A DNA stretch of 64,000 nt from Viscum album (GCA_963277665.1 OY728137.1:1172632670-1172696669); one strand, 5' to 3'. Positions 24,451 through 37,420 are shown, numbered from the stretch's first letter. Made by a program: numbers and translations. The notes: generated by a model from the sequence alone, not told the origin.

Positions 24451-24759
24451 ACACTAGGATGAACTGACGAAACTGAGGAATGAATGTCCCACATCATCTC
24501 CTCACATATGTTTGCTGGAACCCATACATGCCCCTGAAAACGCAAGATCTCATCCTCACCTATGGTCCATCACTGAATAGGGTCCTCTCTTGACACACGT
24601 TCCCATAGGACTAGGCCTTTGGAATCTGATAGTATCATCATTCTCAATTGTGCACCTCCAAATGAATCTCAGAAAACAAATCCATAAGCTTCCACTCACT
24701 ACTGGCCTCCTAAATTGCCTTTATCAGAGTCCTCCTGCTCAAGGAATCATCCACTGCAT

Positions 24760-25140
24760 TGCCTTTCCCAGACGTATAGGCAAGCTCAAAGTCAAAATAC
24801 TGAAGGTACTCAACCCACCTTCATTGTCTAAAATTCAGATCATGCTAAGTGAATATGTACTAAAGGCTTTTGTTGTTGGTGAAAACCATAAAATGATCTC
24901 CCAGAAGATAATGTCTCCAACAGCATAAGGCATGAACAATAGCAGCCAACTCAAGATCATCTATCGGTTAATTCCTCTCATGTGGTCTCAATTGCCATGA
25001 CCTTTACGCAATGACTCATTCTCTCTTCATAAGTATAACTCCGAGCCTGATACCTAAAGCATCACAGTACAGAGTATAGATCTTGCCTGGCTCTATAAAG
25101 AATAGTATCGATGCTGAAGTCAATCTCCCTTTCAGCTTTT
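24760..25140 (-). pseudogene. Element E: RNase H
   Basis: Blocks YCDALGIRLGVILMKRE, DDLELAAIVHALCCWRHYL, HFMVFTNNKSL, LNFRQ and DDSLSRR follow in order. They match the RNase H of gypsy elements. The catalytic Asp of the family block TDHKSL reads Asn (TNNKSL). Stops occur, for example after MKRE. Confidence 0.8.
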
Positions 25141-25149
25141 GAAAGGCTG

Positions 25150-26170
25150 ACTCAGAAAAATCTGACCACAAGAACTGCGTACCCTTCTTAGTCAGACCAT
25201 TGAGTGGTGCTGCTAAGCATGAAAAGTGTTAAATGAAATTTCTGTGGTATAAAGCTAGCCCTAGAAAACTCCATACCTCAAAGAAGTTTTTTCGGATGCT
25301 CCCATTAAACTACTTCTCTCAATTTTTATGGGTCGACCGATACTCTTATATCTGAGATAACATGACCTAAGAAATGAATTTGGCCCATCCAAAAGTGGCA
25401 TTTTGAGAGTTTAGAATATAAGTGATGCTCTCTCAGTGTACTAAAAATGATCTCAAGATGTGTGCATGGTTGTGTCGATTGGGAGAGTACACCAAGATAT
25501 CATCCAAGATAACCACCACGAAGGAATCCAAGTATGGATGGAACACTTGGTTCATCAATGCCATGAAAACTTTAGGTGCATTCGTGAGACCGAATGGCAT
25601 AACCACATACTCATATAGACTATAACTACTCCGAAAGGATGTGAGAGGTATATCTGATGGTCTAACGCACAACTGATGGTATTCGGACCTGAAGACAATC
25701 TTCTAGAACACTCGGGCTTCTCGAATCTGATCAAAGAGATTATCAATCCACGGCAAGGGATATCCTTTCTTGACTGTCAACTAGTTCAACATCCAATAAT
25801 CCACCCAAATCCTGAGGGTACCATCTACCTTCTTCGCAAACTGGACATGCGAACCCCAAGGAGAAGTACTGGGTCGGATGAAACCCTTTTCCTACAACTC
25901 TTCCAACTACTTCATGAGCTCCTATAACTCTAGTGTAGCCATCGTATAAGGTGGAATGGACACCATTTCTTCCCCTGACACAAGCTCAATAGAAAAGTCT
26001 ACCTTGCTCTTTGAAGGAAAAACTAAAAAGTCTTCTGGAAAGACAACTTTAAAATGATCCACCACTGGAGGAAATTTCATCTGTGAAGTCCCCTGGTCAT
26101 CTATATATAGACTAGCAATCTGGGTTATAACTCCCCATAACCCATGATGCTCGGGTCCCACTCTTCTCAC
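25150..26170 (-). pseudogene. Element E: reverse transcriptase
   Basis: The - strand keeps [48 protein letters not shown], then an open piece (25433-25672) with [24 protein letters not shown]. The two catalytic Asp residues of ILDD are present. LGLALYHRNFI and PLNGLTKKGTQFLW follow. The open piece 25922-26170 (IASLYIDDQG to PPYTMATLEL) is the protease-to-RT spacer. Stops are scattered (for example in LEELxEKG). It is the only older copy besides F with an unchanged DD motif. Confidence 0.87.
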
Positions 26171-26199
26171 CTAGACATCCCACTCTCCCTTATAGAGAA

Positions 26200-26530
26200 A
26201 AGATCCACCCTCTGGTGATGTGAAACTCACCCTATGATGATAGAAATCAACGACTGCCTGGAGGGAAACCAACCAATTCATTCCAAGAATGAAATCATAG
26301 TCTGTCATCTCTAGGACATAAAGGTCCCAAAAGAAGTGACACCCACCAACCTCTATAGGGAACTTCTTACACTAATGAACACTAGCCATTCTAGTCCCCA
26401 AGAGAGTGTCCAATGTCATGATATCAGAAGAAGAAAAGATACAAATCCCAAGTCTCTCCAAAACTGCAATAGATATAAAGCTATGGGAAGCCCCTATATC
26501 GAAAAGATCAACAGCTAAAACTAAGGCTAC
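26200..26530 (-). pseudogene. Element E: aspartic protease
   Basis: The active site reads VDLFDIGASHSFIS (about 26470-26510). The family form is FDTGASHSFIS, so Thr is Ile while Asp, Gly and Ala remain. Downstream LEMTDYDFILGMNWL matches the FDVILGMDWL block, again with one changed residue. It sits normally between gag and reverse transcriptase. Confidence 0.85.
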
Positions 26531-26539
26531 AAGGATTAT

Positions 26540-27787
26540 ACCTTGAACTGTAGAAGGTCTGAGAACCTGCTCCTACTGGGTCTACTCCACTACAAATGTT
26601 TGGCCTGTACCACGACCCTGTGACCCTGTCTGACCACTCTGAGCTGATCCGACCTGATGTCGCTGAAAACCAAGCAACTGGCTACCATGGACACGACCTC
26701 CACCTCGGCCTGAACGTCCAGAAGAACTCCAGTTCCCGGACTGGTGAAAAACTGGTGGTGCTACTCCTAAACGAGGAGTCATAGAAGAACCCTTGTCACC
26801 AGCTGCTGGTGATAAGATCCGAAATAAGCGTTGAAGATGACACATCTTTCCCCAAGATCGGCACTCCACTGGGTCTCTCGGTCAATGTGGCCTCATATGT
26901 ACACTCTTTCCACACTAGAATCACACCACCTGGCTACCATAAGAAGTGTCTCGCCTCCTCAAATCACTACGCGAAGACTCTTTCTGGTGCTTCTTGTTGT
27001 CAGTAGGAGGGATACTAACTCCATATGCCGAGCCACCCTGTCTCCCAACTTCAGAATCCCTTAGATTTCACTTAATGATCAGTTCCTGGTTGACGATAGA
27101 AGTGATAGAGGTCAACTGGAAGATGTTCACCAGTGATCAGATGTGATGCCTCAGATCGTCCTTGAACTTCCTTTCCAAGAATAACTGATCACCTCCTAAA
27201 ATAGGCGTAAAACGTTGTAGCTCAATAATATGAGAGGAATACTCCATAACTGAAAGAGTACCCTAATCCAGAATCATAAAATCTCAGGCTCAAATGTCCC
27301 TCAAGGTCTATGGATAGAAGTAGTCATAGGAGATGCACTGAAACTATTCCCAAGCCATATTCTCCTGGTTTCCCGCCTGTGAGCTCACATCCCACCATCT
27401 CTTAGAGGAATCCTAAAGCATGTACGTAGAAATATTGACCCTCCTCTTTATAGGCATCTCTAAATGCTCAAAGATCATTATAATGGCCTCTAGCCATGAC
27501 TCTATAGCCTGGGGTCCAACATCCCCTATGAAAGTGAGATGATGCTCCTACTAAAAGACCCGTGTCAATTCTGCCATCGACGTGGAAGGAGTCGGTGCCC
27601 CCTGAAAGGTACGCATCATCCTCCTAAAGCATTCCCTGAACTATGCATCAACACATGTGTCAGGTATAACGGTTGGTACCAAGACTGGTGAAACTAGAAG
27701 ATCATCATGTAGTCCCTGATCAGCCATATCCGGTGTCCGATCATCACCTTTCAACTAGCGTACAACCAGAGGATGTCTCGGTGGCAT
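26540..27787 (-). pseudogene. Element E: gag
   Basis: The start is taken at ATG 27785-27787 (MPPRHPLVV), which opens the gag similarity. Blocks AIESWLEAI, MIFEHLEMP, WWDVSSQAGNQ, DQLFLERKFKDDLR follow, as in gypsy capsids. At about 26880-26930 a degenerate zinc knuckle reads CGKSVHMRPH, with the Gly before His replaced by Val and the first Cys lost to a stop. Then a Gly/Ser/Gln-rich open piece (26582-26869) leads to the protease. It is broken by several stops. Confidence 0.83.
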
Positions 27788-29241
27788 GACTCTGCAAGGT
27801 CAAGTGCACACCTTAAATTAGGATCATCAAGGACTAAAAATTGAAAACGTAAGAAGGGAACAGTACAAGAAAAGCACTAAGGTTTTACAAAACATGACTA
27901 CACAACATGTATAACACCAACAAGGTGTTTTCACTTCAGCCATTCACATGGGCATGTACTCCTACTAGAGCGGGTCGTGTAACACCCCAAACACATGGCG
28001 TGTTGTCCTTACACACGGCGTGTACTTGAATTTTCTCCCCTACCCAAGTCCTTATACATGGATAACCCACATGGTTGTCCTTAGAACGAAATTGAACATC
28101 GCGTTTTCTCTAGACACGACGTTTACTAGACAAGCTTCACCGACCTATGTTGTTTGTGACACGACCAGATACTCGGCTGACACTACACGGCGTTTTCCGT
28201 ATAGACACAGCATTTAATAGGAAAGATAACACCGACCTGTGTTGTTAGTTACATGGCCAAATTACAAAATTACACTAAATGGTGTATTTAGAACTGATAC
28301 GACCTGTATCACCAATAATTTTTATGTCTGTCTTGTTCGTCACATGGGCAGACACAGGGTCAACATGACACGATGTGTATAACCGGTAAACGGCGTGTTA
28401 CCACAATAGTTTCTCTATCCAGTGTCTCTTCCAACATGGCCTATGACATGGTTAGAGACTACACGGCGTGTACATAAGTTACATGGTGTGTACTTATGAA
28501 AAAAAAAATTCTTCCCAAACATAAGAACACATGCCATGTAGTCAAAACTAAACGGTGTGTATTCTGGGATTTTCTAGACAGTAAACCTCAAAATATATTC
28601 TGGATCCCAGGAAAACACTGAAACAAACATCAAAGTGCCAAATTCCGATCTGTGAGAGCCCATACTCCCCGTGAATCAAATATTGGCATCTTATACATGT
28701 TATAACAAGGTAAAAAAGTCAATGATCCACCAAATTCTAGTCAATGAGGGCCCATAACACCTCAAGAACCAATGTTTGGCGTTCATTCAAACAAAACCTT
28801 TCACAAACAATACCCTATCAAATAGCAGGTATTTTTATCAAGGCATCTATCACAATAGCAAGCATATCTAGAATAACACCTATCACAACAACATGAAATC
28901 ACTAATGTACCATATATGGCAGGGCAAGAATGCATGACATGTGATCCCTAAAAAGTTTCTATATGATTCATGAGAGGAAATACCATCATCTCATAGGGTT
29001 CCAATAGAAATAAAACCTCAATAACATCAACAATAATAACACAATAAATGTGAGTCACCCAATAGTAAAAATTAGATCAACCTTAAACTTGCAAAACCAG
29101 AAAAATTGCAACAAATGAGGTAAATTGGCTTTACCCTGTACACGGGTTAGCTACTCTTGGGAACAACTTATTACCAAGTATGTATTCCTTACTATCCCTG
29201 ACTATAGGCTCCAAACAATAAGTCAAGAAGAAAAAGAAACC
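27788..29241 (-). other. Element E: long untranslated leader with palindrome cluster
   Basis: About 1.45 kb between primer site and gag, with no coding similarity. From 27990 to 28560 it contains many copies and variants of the near-palindrome ACACGGCGTGT, for example at 27991, 28013, 28186, 28381, 28461, 28481 and 28550. Most are followed by AC. The same motif occurs in the U3 of both LTRs. The G+C content here is clearly above that of the surroundings. Confidence 0.75.
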
Positions 29242-29252
29242 CTCTGATACCA
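29242..29252 (-). other. Element E: primer-binding site (initiator Met tRNA)
   Basis: The - strand reads TGGTATCAGAG, an exact match to the standard plant gypsy primer site. It lies 3 bp inside the 5' LTR edge at 29256. Confidence 0.93.
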
Positions 29253-29255
29253 CTT

Positions 29256-31248
29256 TGTAACATCCCGGTTCCGGAAGCCACCTAGAGGTGCCCCGTACCC
29301 GGTTGGTCACATGGACTCAAGAGAATTTCCCCTAACACCAGAGGATAATGACTAGAAGTGAGGGCCTTGGATGTGTTAGTGGGAAAACTATTCCCTCATT
29401 GGAAGAGTAACCCAGTAGAAGTAAACATATGGAAAAAATGGAAGCAGTATTAATCCATACAAAAGTAAATAGTTGAAGACTGGAAATAATAAACTAGAGC
29501 ACACATATATATATATATGAATGAAGCATGATACATAAGTCTAGGAAAGCATCCAAACACATCACAAAGCTAGAATATAGTACTAAACCAATGTATAGAA
29601 AAACAAGTAATCTCGTCAGCATCACAAGCCTCATCTTGGTCCCATGCTCTCTAGCTCCTCAGCAATCAAGTACGAGAAGTAGAAGGGTGCTTGCCCTTAT
29701 CTATAACTGCAGCAATGTAATCTGTTTGTGTGCAAAAACATGGACCAAATAGGGTGTGAGACTAAATACTAGTAGAAAACCACCACAAGATCTATGCCTA
29801 ACAGTATGTGAATATATGGAAGGTATTAAGAAAATAAATGCAGTAAACAAGGAAGTACCCAAGGTAAACAATTCACAGTTTCAATGCATTCAGTATCATA
29901 TATCAAGAAACAGCTAACAAAGAAGGTAATCACAAATATGTAACCCTCAAGGAAGTACTCATAGCTTATCCCCTCTAGTCTTACCTAGTAACACTAGCAA
30001 CCCTCTGGGAAGTACACTGAGCTTAACCCCTCTGGTTCAGCTTAAGCATAGACTCTCTGAGAAATCACTCACTTTCATTTCCTCAAATAGCCTCGTATCG
30101 GTAACTAAAGGCACTCTGGGGAAGCACTCAACGTCTATTCCCCCTTGTGGCCTACATAGAGGAGCTAAAGATACTCTATTAAAGCACTCAACATCAATTC
30201 CCCATGTGGTCTCACATCATAAGTTATGAAGACACTCTGGAGAAGCCCTTAAGTCCATTCTCCCTATGGCCTATACATCTAGTTTTCACGGCCCTGTGTA
30301 AGTCAAGCAAGTATAGCATTGCATATCAGCCAAAGAAAACCTCAATAACTACTTGGATATCAGTCTACAAGATATTAGCATATTAGAACTATCACACCAT
30401 CCTACAACTAGGCATGGGAAAGGAAATAGCAATCTAATTGGCAAACTAGAACCTACGGTCAAAATAGGCAATCATGCATGGAAAAAAACTTCTAAAGCAT
30501 GGAAATTAACCCTATTCAAATGAAATTCTCATCAACTCAAGCATATAAACATAGTAGGAAAACAATAGGGATAAAATGGTAAACATGCAATACCTCATTC
30601 ATAGGTATTGGAAATTTTGCACATAAAACTCAAAGACTTTTTACCGAAAGGCACAAACCACCTACCTCGGCATTGGGAGATCGATATATTTGATTCTAAG
30701 TGCTTGAATCACCTTAGAATACCAATGATCTACAAAAATATCTAAAACATTCAACACGTGATAACTTGTGAAGAAGGAGGAATTGGGAAATGAAGATCAA
30801 GCAGAAGAGAGAGCTTACCGAGGCGATCCCAACGCAATTGATGGCGGTAGAATTGGATTTTGGATGCTCATTTTGGGGATTGAAGGAAGATCGTAGCCAT
30901 ATGAGAGCTTTCAGCCGAACAAAACCAATAAGAAGATCATTCTGGCGATAATACGTGACCCTGATACATTAATTGAAAAAAAATGAAAATACACAGCGTG
31001 TACTTTAGAAGTATATGGTGTGTACATGCCTTCACTAGTCCCCACATTAATCGGTCTCTAGGTCACCACACACGGCCGTGTGCATGGTCGTGACACGACC
31101 AGCACTCGGCTACCCATGGTAACCAAGTACATGACATGTACTCATAAAGTACACGGTGTGTACTTCAAAAATTTCCAAAAACTCACCTTTTCTCAAAAAC
31201 ACCAGAAATGGAAGAACATACCTAAAAAAGAAGATTCAGGTTCTTATA
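29256..31248 (-). repeat. Element E: 5' LTR
   Basis: 1993 bp, starting TTTGTAACATCCCGG (TG at 29256) and ending TTCTTATA. It has the same 60-bp repeat array as the 3' LTR (30045-30290). Palindromes ACACAGCGTGTAC (30991), ACACGGCCGTGTG (31069) and ACACGGTGTGTAC (31152) sit in the first 260 bp of U3. After its end the LTR of D resumes. Confidence 0.9.
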
Positions 31249-31993
31249 GGTTTCTAGTAGGATCCGGTGGTGGCATGCGACTTTGAAGGAATCAGTGGTA
31301 TTGGTTAGTAGTGAAGGTGTGTCCAAGTGTGTGGTGTATGAAAATAAAGAGGAATGACTTATAATTTTAAAAAATGTGAATAGAAACACATTAAAACTCA
31401 TCCCACATCAGAAACACATAGGTAATGTATGATGGTTTAAGTATCGATGTGTGGCATCAACTGGTGAGTGAAGTCAAACTAGGGTCAAAGGATTCCCACT
31501 TCCACCATGGACCGCCCCATCATGGTGTCCTTATCCTCTCATCTCTATGTGGGATTCACCAACACACATAGGTTCAAGCCTCTTCCTAGCTATTCTCCCA
31601 TGTCACATGGTCCTGGTTCACCTTTGCAGAATCATACCCTTAGTAGGCTTTCCATAGGGAAATCATGGTTGGTCGGGTTCTCTTAGGCCTGGCTAAGTGG
31701 ATTGGGATTCCCTTCAAGTTGATTTTAATCTAATGGGTTTTATTTTTTCCTAGATGTAAATTTTAAAATACATAGAAATTTTTAAGAAACATAATAAAAT
31801 TTTAAATTAAAATTTCATAATTAAAATTAATTGCAAGAATTCAAAATTCTTTATTCCTTTTAAACCATTTCAATTACACATTTAAAATATCACACTTTTT
31901 AATAAAACATTGAAAATCATTTGAATATAAATTTTAATATAGTTAAATCCTTAAAAAGTGTTTACAAATTTTCATAAAAATATCATTCTTTCA
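31249..31993 (-). repeat. Element D: 3' LTR, second part
   Basis: This continues the LTR cut at 21236. It matches 40910-41643, for example TTAAAACTCATCC (31393 and 41047) and TTTAATAAAACATTGAAA. The end near 31993 is set by loss of similarity and a CA terminus. Confidence 0.78.
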
Positions 31994-34250
31994 AATACCC
32001 TGAAACACAAACAATGATTTTCCTAATTTATTAAATGGAAACATGGAATTAACAGGGAACCAATGTTAACATTATTTAAATCTCAAAGAATTAAAATAAA
32101 ATAATTATCAATGTGAAATAAAAATTTTCAAGTTACACATAAAATATCAATTCAATTTCTCACATTTCAATGAAACAATCAATTCAATAATTTTACTTTG
32201 TTCCTTTTGAAATTGGTGGAACTTATCCTTTCATTAATTCATGTTCCTCAATTCCTTATTATTAAACATGCCAAATCATGGTTTACATGTCATTTTAATA
32301 TTTTCAATCATCACTCATAATAAAATTCAAATATATTTATGCTCATATCTTGAGAACATGATATTATCATAAAGATTGAAAAGAAACCCTTTTCTCAGAT
32401 TTGTAAAGACAAAAGGCACATAAAATCATGTGGCCATTTCAATCAAGGTTCATATGACTTAAAGGATTTGGGTTGGTAGGAATTGATTTTTTGAAAATTT
32501 AGACTTAAGGAGGTGGTTTATCTATAAATTATAAACCATGAAATCAAAATTAAAATATCCATGAAATTGTCCTCTTCAAATTCTTACAACTTCCACATCC
32601 AAATATCAATGTAAATGTTATTAAAAATGAAAATATAATGAATGAATTGATCATTTAGAATTTTATTTAATTTTATACTCTCTTTTTTAAAATTATTATT
32701 TTGTTTCATTTATTCTTTTTTTTACTTTTTTGAAAGTTATAATTAGAATAAATCTCACATCCACCACCTAACCACATATGATAAAATTGATCGGTCTAGT
32801 AATAGTGATTTTTTATTCTTCCAATCCAAAACCCATTCATTTTTTTTATTTTTTTATAAGGGAAAACAATAAAGTATAATGTATGAATCAATGACCACTT
32901 TATAATGTTCAATACCTATGATAACACCGCTGTATTGTTTCCTTAAAATTAATTTCATCCCTTCCACCATGACTCCATTGACTCATAAACTTCAATGTAA
33001 AAATATCATAAAAATACTAAAAGGTGCGTAAGAATGGATAAAAATTGATCAAAACAAGGCTCATCCCTAAAAATGTCATTAGTGGTCTCTCTAGGATAAA
33101 CAATTATTTAGGTAAATATGGATAAGGGTTTTTAAAATATTCCGCAAACATTATAAATGTTTTTTGTGCAACCATTGTCTTTGACAAGTTTAAATGAATG
33201 TTTTGGTAGGTTTCATGTCCTAAGATCACTCAACAAATATGTTTATGATAAAATAAGAAATATCTAATCTATAAATCCCCTTTGGAATGGGAAATTTTAT
33301 TTTGAACAATCACCCATGGAATGAAAAATAATAAAAAACAATTTAAATTAATGTCAAAATTTTAATGTGTGAACAATGCTAAGAAAATTTCATATACAGG
33401 AATCAACCAATTCCCTCAAATCATGAGTCCTCATTCTTATATCCATGATTCAATCTAATCATTCAACTCCCCATTTTAATAATATGATCTTATTTATCAT
33501 TGAAAAATAAAACTTGGTATCATAGGATCTCAAAGAAACTCATGTCTACTAGATAATCCAAGAAAGTAAATAGTTCAAGCATGGGCATGAATTTTTTAGT
33601 TTAAATCTCAAAACTAGGTTTTAAACTAAAAATTTTAAGAGTTTAAAAGATAAACCAGAGTAGTTAACTACCATTCAAAGTGAATCTTTAGTCTTATTCC
33701 TCCACTATTTTGGGGCTCTCTTTTCACTTCCTTCGATGATAGTTTTAAAAAATCATAACAACTCATAAAAATGTAAGAACCATTAAATTAATGCTCAAAG
33801 GGGTGAAATGAGTGGTTATTAATCCTAAACCCTAAGAAAATTTAAATCATGGTTTTACTCTGAGAATAAACTTTATTCAAGGTCATTTGTTTGGAAAAAC
33901 ATCATGAGAAGAAATTAGTGGATGGGTTGGAGAAGTTTGAACTCCTTCATTGGTTCTTTATAAAGATTCCCATTGAACTTTTTCTTCTCTTTCCCATTTA
34001 TAGTGAATGGGTTTCCTTACTATTATTTATTGATCATAATGGAACAAAAAGTATAGATAATTTTAATAATAAATTTTCATTCCCTCATATAATGAATAAT
34101 TATTGGAATTTACTTCATTTGGGAATTATAGTGTAGGACTTGGCCTTTAGTTTGAAATTTATTTGGTTGAATCGGTTTATTATGATCCATTAGGTTTGTT
34201 TATCTTTAAATTCTATAATCTTTAAAAAAAATATTATTATTTATTCCAAC
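31994..34250 (-). other. Element D: non-pol region between integrase and 3' LTR
   Basis: About 2.25 kb, very A+T rich, with no readable domain on either strand. Athila-type elements often have a long, sometimes env-like, stretch in this place, and the size fits. I see no signal peptide or membrane pattern that would support an env-like protein, so only position is argued. Confidence 0.5.
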
Positions 34251-34299
34251 TCCTATAACTAATTATTTATCTATTATTCATCACTCTCTAAATACAAAT

Positions 34300-35110
34300 T
34301 CACCATTTTTTGTACCCTAATATGCTTGGTGCTCCAATTCCACTAGTAGATGATAACATTTTTCATAAATCAACCAATATGAACTCATACATATTGGTGT
34401 CTTGTATGCTATCCAGAATTCCCATATGGTGTATTAAACCTTTTTCTTTGATCCTTCTGGTTTGGTTTAAATATTTTCTCCATGATACCTTTAATCTCCT
34501 AGTTAGACACTTCAATTTGGCAATTTTTTAGGGGTTGTAAGTGTAAACAAAATTTTTTGAACCCAATACTTTTTAATCATAAAATACATCTCTATGTTTA
34601 TAAAATGTGTCCATTTTTATTTATGGTGTCCCTTGGCACTCTAAACCAATAAAAGATGATAGAACTAAAAAAATAACACCTAACTTTAACATCATCATCC
34701 ATGGTGGCCTTGGATTCCACACATTAAGAGACGTAATGAAAAGTAATTAAAACATAATATTTCAAAAAAGTCATGGAAAATGGTCCCATAAATTTAATCC
34801 CCCGTACTTAAAATATTTCAAAAAAATGGTGGGTTTTTGGGGCAACACTTTTCTATTTGAAATATTTTGATAAAATTTACACTTTTAATATTTTTATAGT
34901 AATTATGACCATCTTTGAATAAGGTCACCTAATAAAGTCTAGATTGAAATAATTTTTTACCCATTAATTGAGGTCCAAAGTGGCCTCCACAGTTAAGTGT
35001 ATGAGAAAATTGAAAAAAATTCTATTTCACTTTATAGTATGTTAATTATTTTGAATTATTCTTTCAAAATTTTCTAGAGAAATGGATCTTCCCCGATATA
35101 GCATCTATAT
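34300..35110 (-). pseudogene. Element D: Athila-type integrase
   Basis: The zinc-finger stretch reads HTLNCGGHFGPQ, then VTLFKDGHNYY (34900-35010), matching the GGHFG and FKDAH blocks of Athila integrases. The two Cys expected after FKDGH are gone. Later the frame reads AYKTPICMSSYWLIYE and VELEHQAYxGTKN (34310-34411), the Athila signature AYKTPIGMSPY and ELEHKAYWAI. The catalytic blocks between are too decayed to place. No chromodomain follows, unlike in the other elements here. Confidence 0.8.
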
Positions 35111-35399
35111 TCAGATTTGAGTTTATGATTTTGATTAGAGTTAAGTTAATTAGGTACCTAATATGTGTCCAATTAATTTACTATGTGACCATACCATGGT
35201 ACTTCACCTTCTATGATATAATGTTTTTATCCAGGTATGTGATCATTAAGTGGGGATTGTTCTAGAATTTCTATTTCAGTAGTGTTGGGTATCCTACTTT
35301 GGTGATCTACCACTTGATTTTAAAATCCCTTTATTCCTTAATCATTGTATTAAACTCATGAAAGAGTAAAATCCATCTAACTATCCTTTGTTTGGCATC

Positions 35400-35740
35400 A
35401 TTTTTCTTCATCAAGTACCTATTTTTTCATGGTCAAAAAATACAACCACATTAGTTCCATGTAAATATGACCTGAATTTATCAAATTCAAATACAAAATC
35501 GATAAAATCATTTTTAATTGTTTTTTAATTGATATAAGTGGAACAAATGTTTCTTGAGGAATATGTATTGAATTGTGGTTTTCCTTCAATTATTAGGGAA
35601 ATATCTACCCCTACATCTTGATTTGATGCATCGCAAATCAACTCAAATGGGAGTTCCCAATTATGTGGTTTTAGTTTTGGTAGGGTGATTAATTTAAACT
35701 TTATAATGTCAAATTACTCCCTAAAATTATCATTAAGAAC
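35400..35740 (-). pseudogene. Element D: RNase H remnant
   Basis: The blocks PFELICDASNQDVGVDIS (about 35600-35655) match the family's ELxCDASDYAVGA. The catalytic Asp of CDAS is kept. It is followed in sense by IIEGKPQ and YSSR-like residues. The frame is broken further on. Confidence 0.7.
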
Positions 35741-35749
35741 AATGTTAGC

Positions 35750-36460
35750 TTATTTTAAAAGTAAATTTACAAGTGGAACTGAACTCTTATAACATTTCTT
35801 GATGAATCTTCTATAAAATTACACAAGATCCAAAAAAGATCTAACTTTTCTTACACAAGTGTGATATGGAAAATAATTGATCACTTAGACTTTATTCTTA
35901 TCCACATTAATACCTTTTTGTGAAATGATATGACCTAGTACTATTATATTCACAACCATAAAGTGAAACTTCTCAAAGATGAAAACTATATATTTCTATA
36001 TGTATATTTTTAAAAAGTTATCTATATTCCCTAACAAATGATCAAAAACATTTCCTAAAAGAGTATAGTAATTAAGAAATACCTTTAGGAATTCCACAAT
36101 GTGATCTTCAAAAATGATTACTATACATCACTAAAATGTACTTGGGACATTGCATAATCTGAAAGGCATCCTTTTGTAAAAAACGCCCCAAAAAGATAGG
36201 TTAATTTTATCTTCTCTCAGTCTTATGATGAAATTAGTTCCTAAAAACTATAAAAATCATCAAAGAAGAAGTAATGTGTCCTACCTGTGAACCTTTCTAT
36301 TGTTTTTTTCAATTAATGGGATTGGGAGGTGGTGTTTTCTAGTGACTTTGTTCGAATTTATGTAATCAATTCATCTCATCCAATTGTTCTGAAATCTCAT
36401 TGGAATTAATTCCATATTCTCATTTTCTATAATGGTCGAGCCTATTATCTTGGGAACCGT
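35750..36460 (-). pseudogene. Element D: reverse transcriptase remnant
   Basis: Blocks RKHHLPIPLIE (about 36325-36350; family KDHFPLPFID), KRMPFRLCNVPSTF (36130-36180) and GHIISQKGINVDKNKV (35905-35950) identify the domain. The catalytic site reads VFLNYYTLLG (about 36060-36090). Athila-type elements have FMDDFSVFG there, so both Asp residues are lost. RSFLDLVxFYRRFIK follows near 35820. Order with RNase H and integrase is normal. Confidence 0.78.
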
Positions 36461-36829
36461 ATGGTTTAGGATAACCCATTAAGAGTTATAAATTTGGTAA
36501 ATGATGAAAATTTCTAATTGTTTTAAAATCTATTTTTTACCAACCACTAAGATAGTGTGTTTTTGTCTTCTATAATGAATCTTAACAGGTCGGGAGTCCA
36601 CTTAAAAAAAGATCATATAGGAGTGGACCTTGGGTTTGATTCAGGGTATATCTCCTAGACTCTAACCTATGGCTCTATAATTTATTTTTAGAAGGTAATT
36701 TAGATTTTTGTTTCATGGATATTAGATATCTTATTTGAAATTATTTGGAATAATCACTAGTAATATCTCTCTTTCCATGAGGTAAGAATTATTTAAATCA
36801 CTACATAGTGGTTTTAATTTTAGAATGGA

Positions 36830-37420
36830 GTTTTACTCTAGGAATGATATTGAATTATACTTTATAACATTAAAATATTGAATTTTCTTAGTAAAGGGTA
36901 TCATATTATTTTCTTCCATAATATTATCAAATAATTTAGATGGTATTTCTTCTTGAATTTTAAAAGAGGGATTTTCAGATTTTTGAGAAATAACTTTTTC
37001 CCAATTGTTTTCAATAGTAAGTTGACCTTCTAAAGATAATAATTCTATAATAATCACTAAATATTTGATGGAATAAATACCTACATCATGGAAAATTATA
37101 AAGAGTTAATGATTATTTCAAGGGTTCATCTGGGAGTCAAGAACATTAAAGTTTACCATGTAACCTCCAATCTCTAGTATGAGGGTTCCTTAATGAAAAT
37201 TGATGATCCTTTAGGTTTACTTTTGGAAAGGTCTTCCCAAGATAATGGGTGAATTACCTGGTTCATTAATTTCCTCCATGGTTATCACATAAAATTTGGT
37301 TAAAAAAATTATTCCTTTATCTCTATCTAGAACATCATCCAACACACCAACTTGAATAAAACTAGATCAGTTTTCTAGTTAGATGATCACTCTTGTGGGA
37401 TTAAATTAACCAATTTTTAA
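36830..37420 (-). pseudogene. Element D: protease region
   Basis: SPIILGRPFQK is read at about 37218-37252, followed by LILEIGGYMVNFNV. This matches PIILGRPFLATAG and the MEFDL-like stretch of Athila-type proteases. The catalytic DLGAS block, expected a little upstream in sense near 37350-37420, is not clear. The open piece 36833-37057 encodes a Glu/Asn-rich spacer between protease and reverse transcriptase, too common in composition to identify further. Confidence 0.65.

Larger units (their letters stand above)
21237..31248 (-). mobile_element. Element E: complete but dead Ty3/gypsy chromovirus, about 10 kb
   Basis: Its LTRs are at 21237-23175 and 29256-31248. Both start TGTAACRTCC and run into GGAAGCCACC. 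The purine tract is at 23178-23189 and an exact 11-base initiator-Met primer site is at 29242-29252. Pol order is normal. It lies in the left LTR of D. Flanking five-mers are TGATT and GGTTT, three of five matching, so the duplication is decayed or slightly misplaced. Its LTR and polyprotein differ from those of C and F, so it is another family. The leader is long (1.45 kb) and rich in palindromes. Confidence 0.9.

Noticed and set aside
26596..27146. Several + strand open frames of 60-77 codons
   Set aside because: They are antisense to the gag of E and reflect its higher G+C content. No protein family is recognisable.
36833..37057. 74-codon open frame as an independent gene
   Set aside because: It is in the sense frame between protease and reverse-transcriptase blocks of D, so it is the spacer of the same polyprotein.
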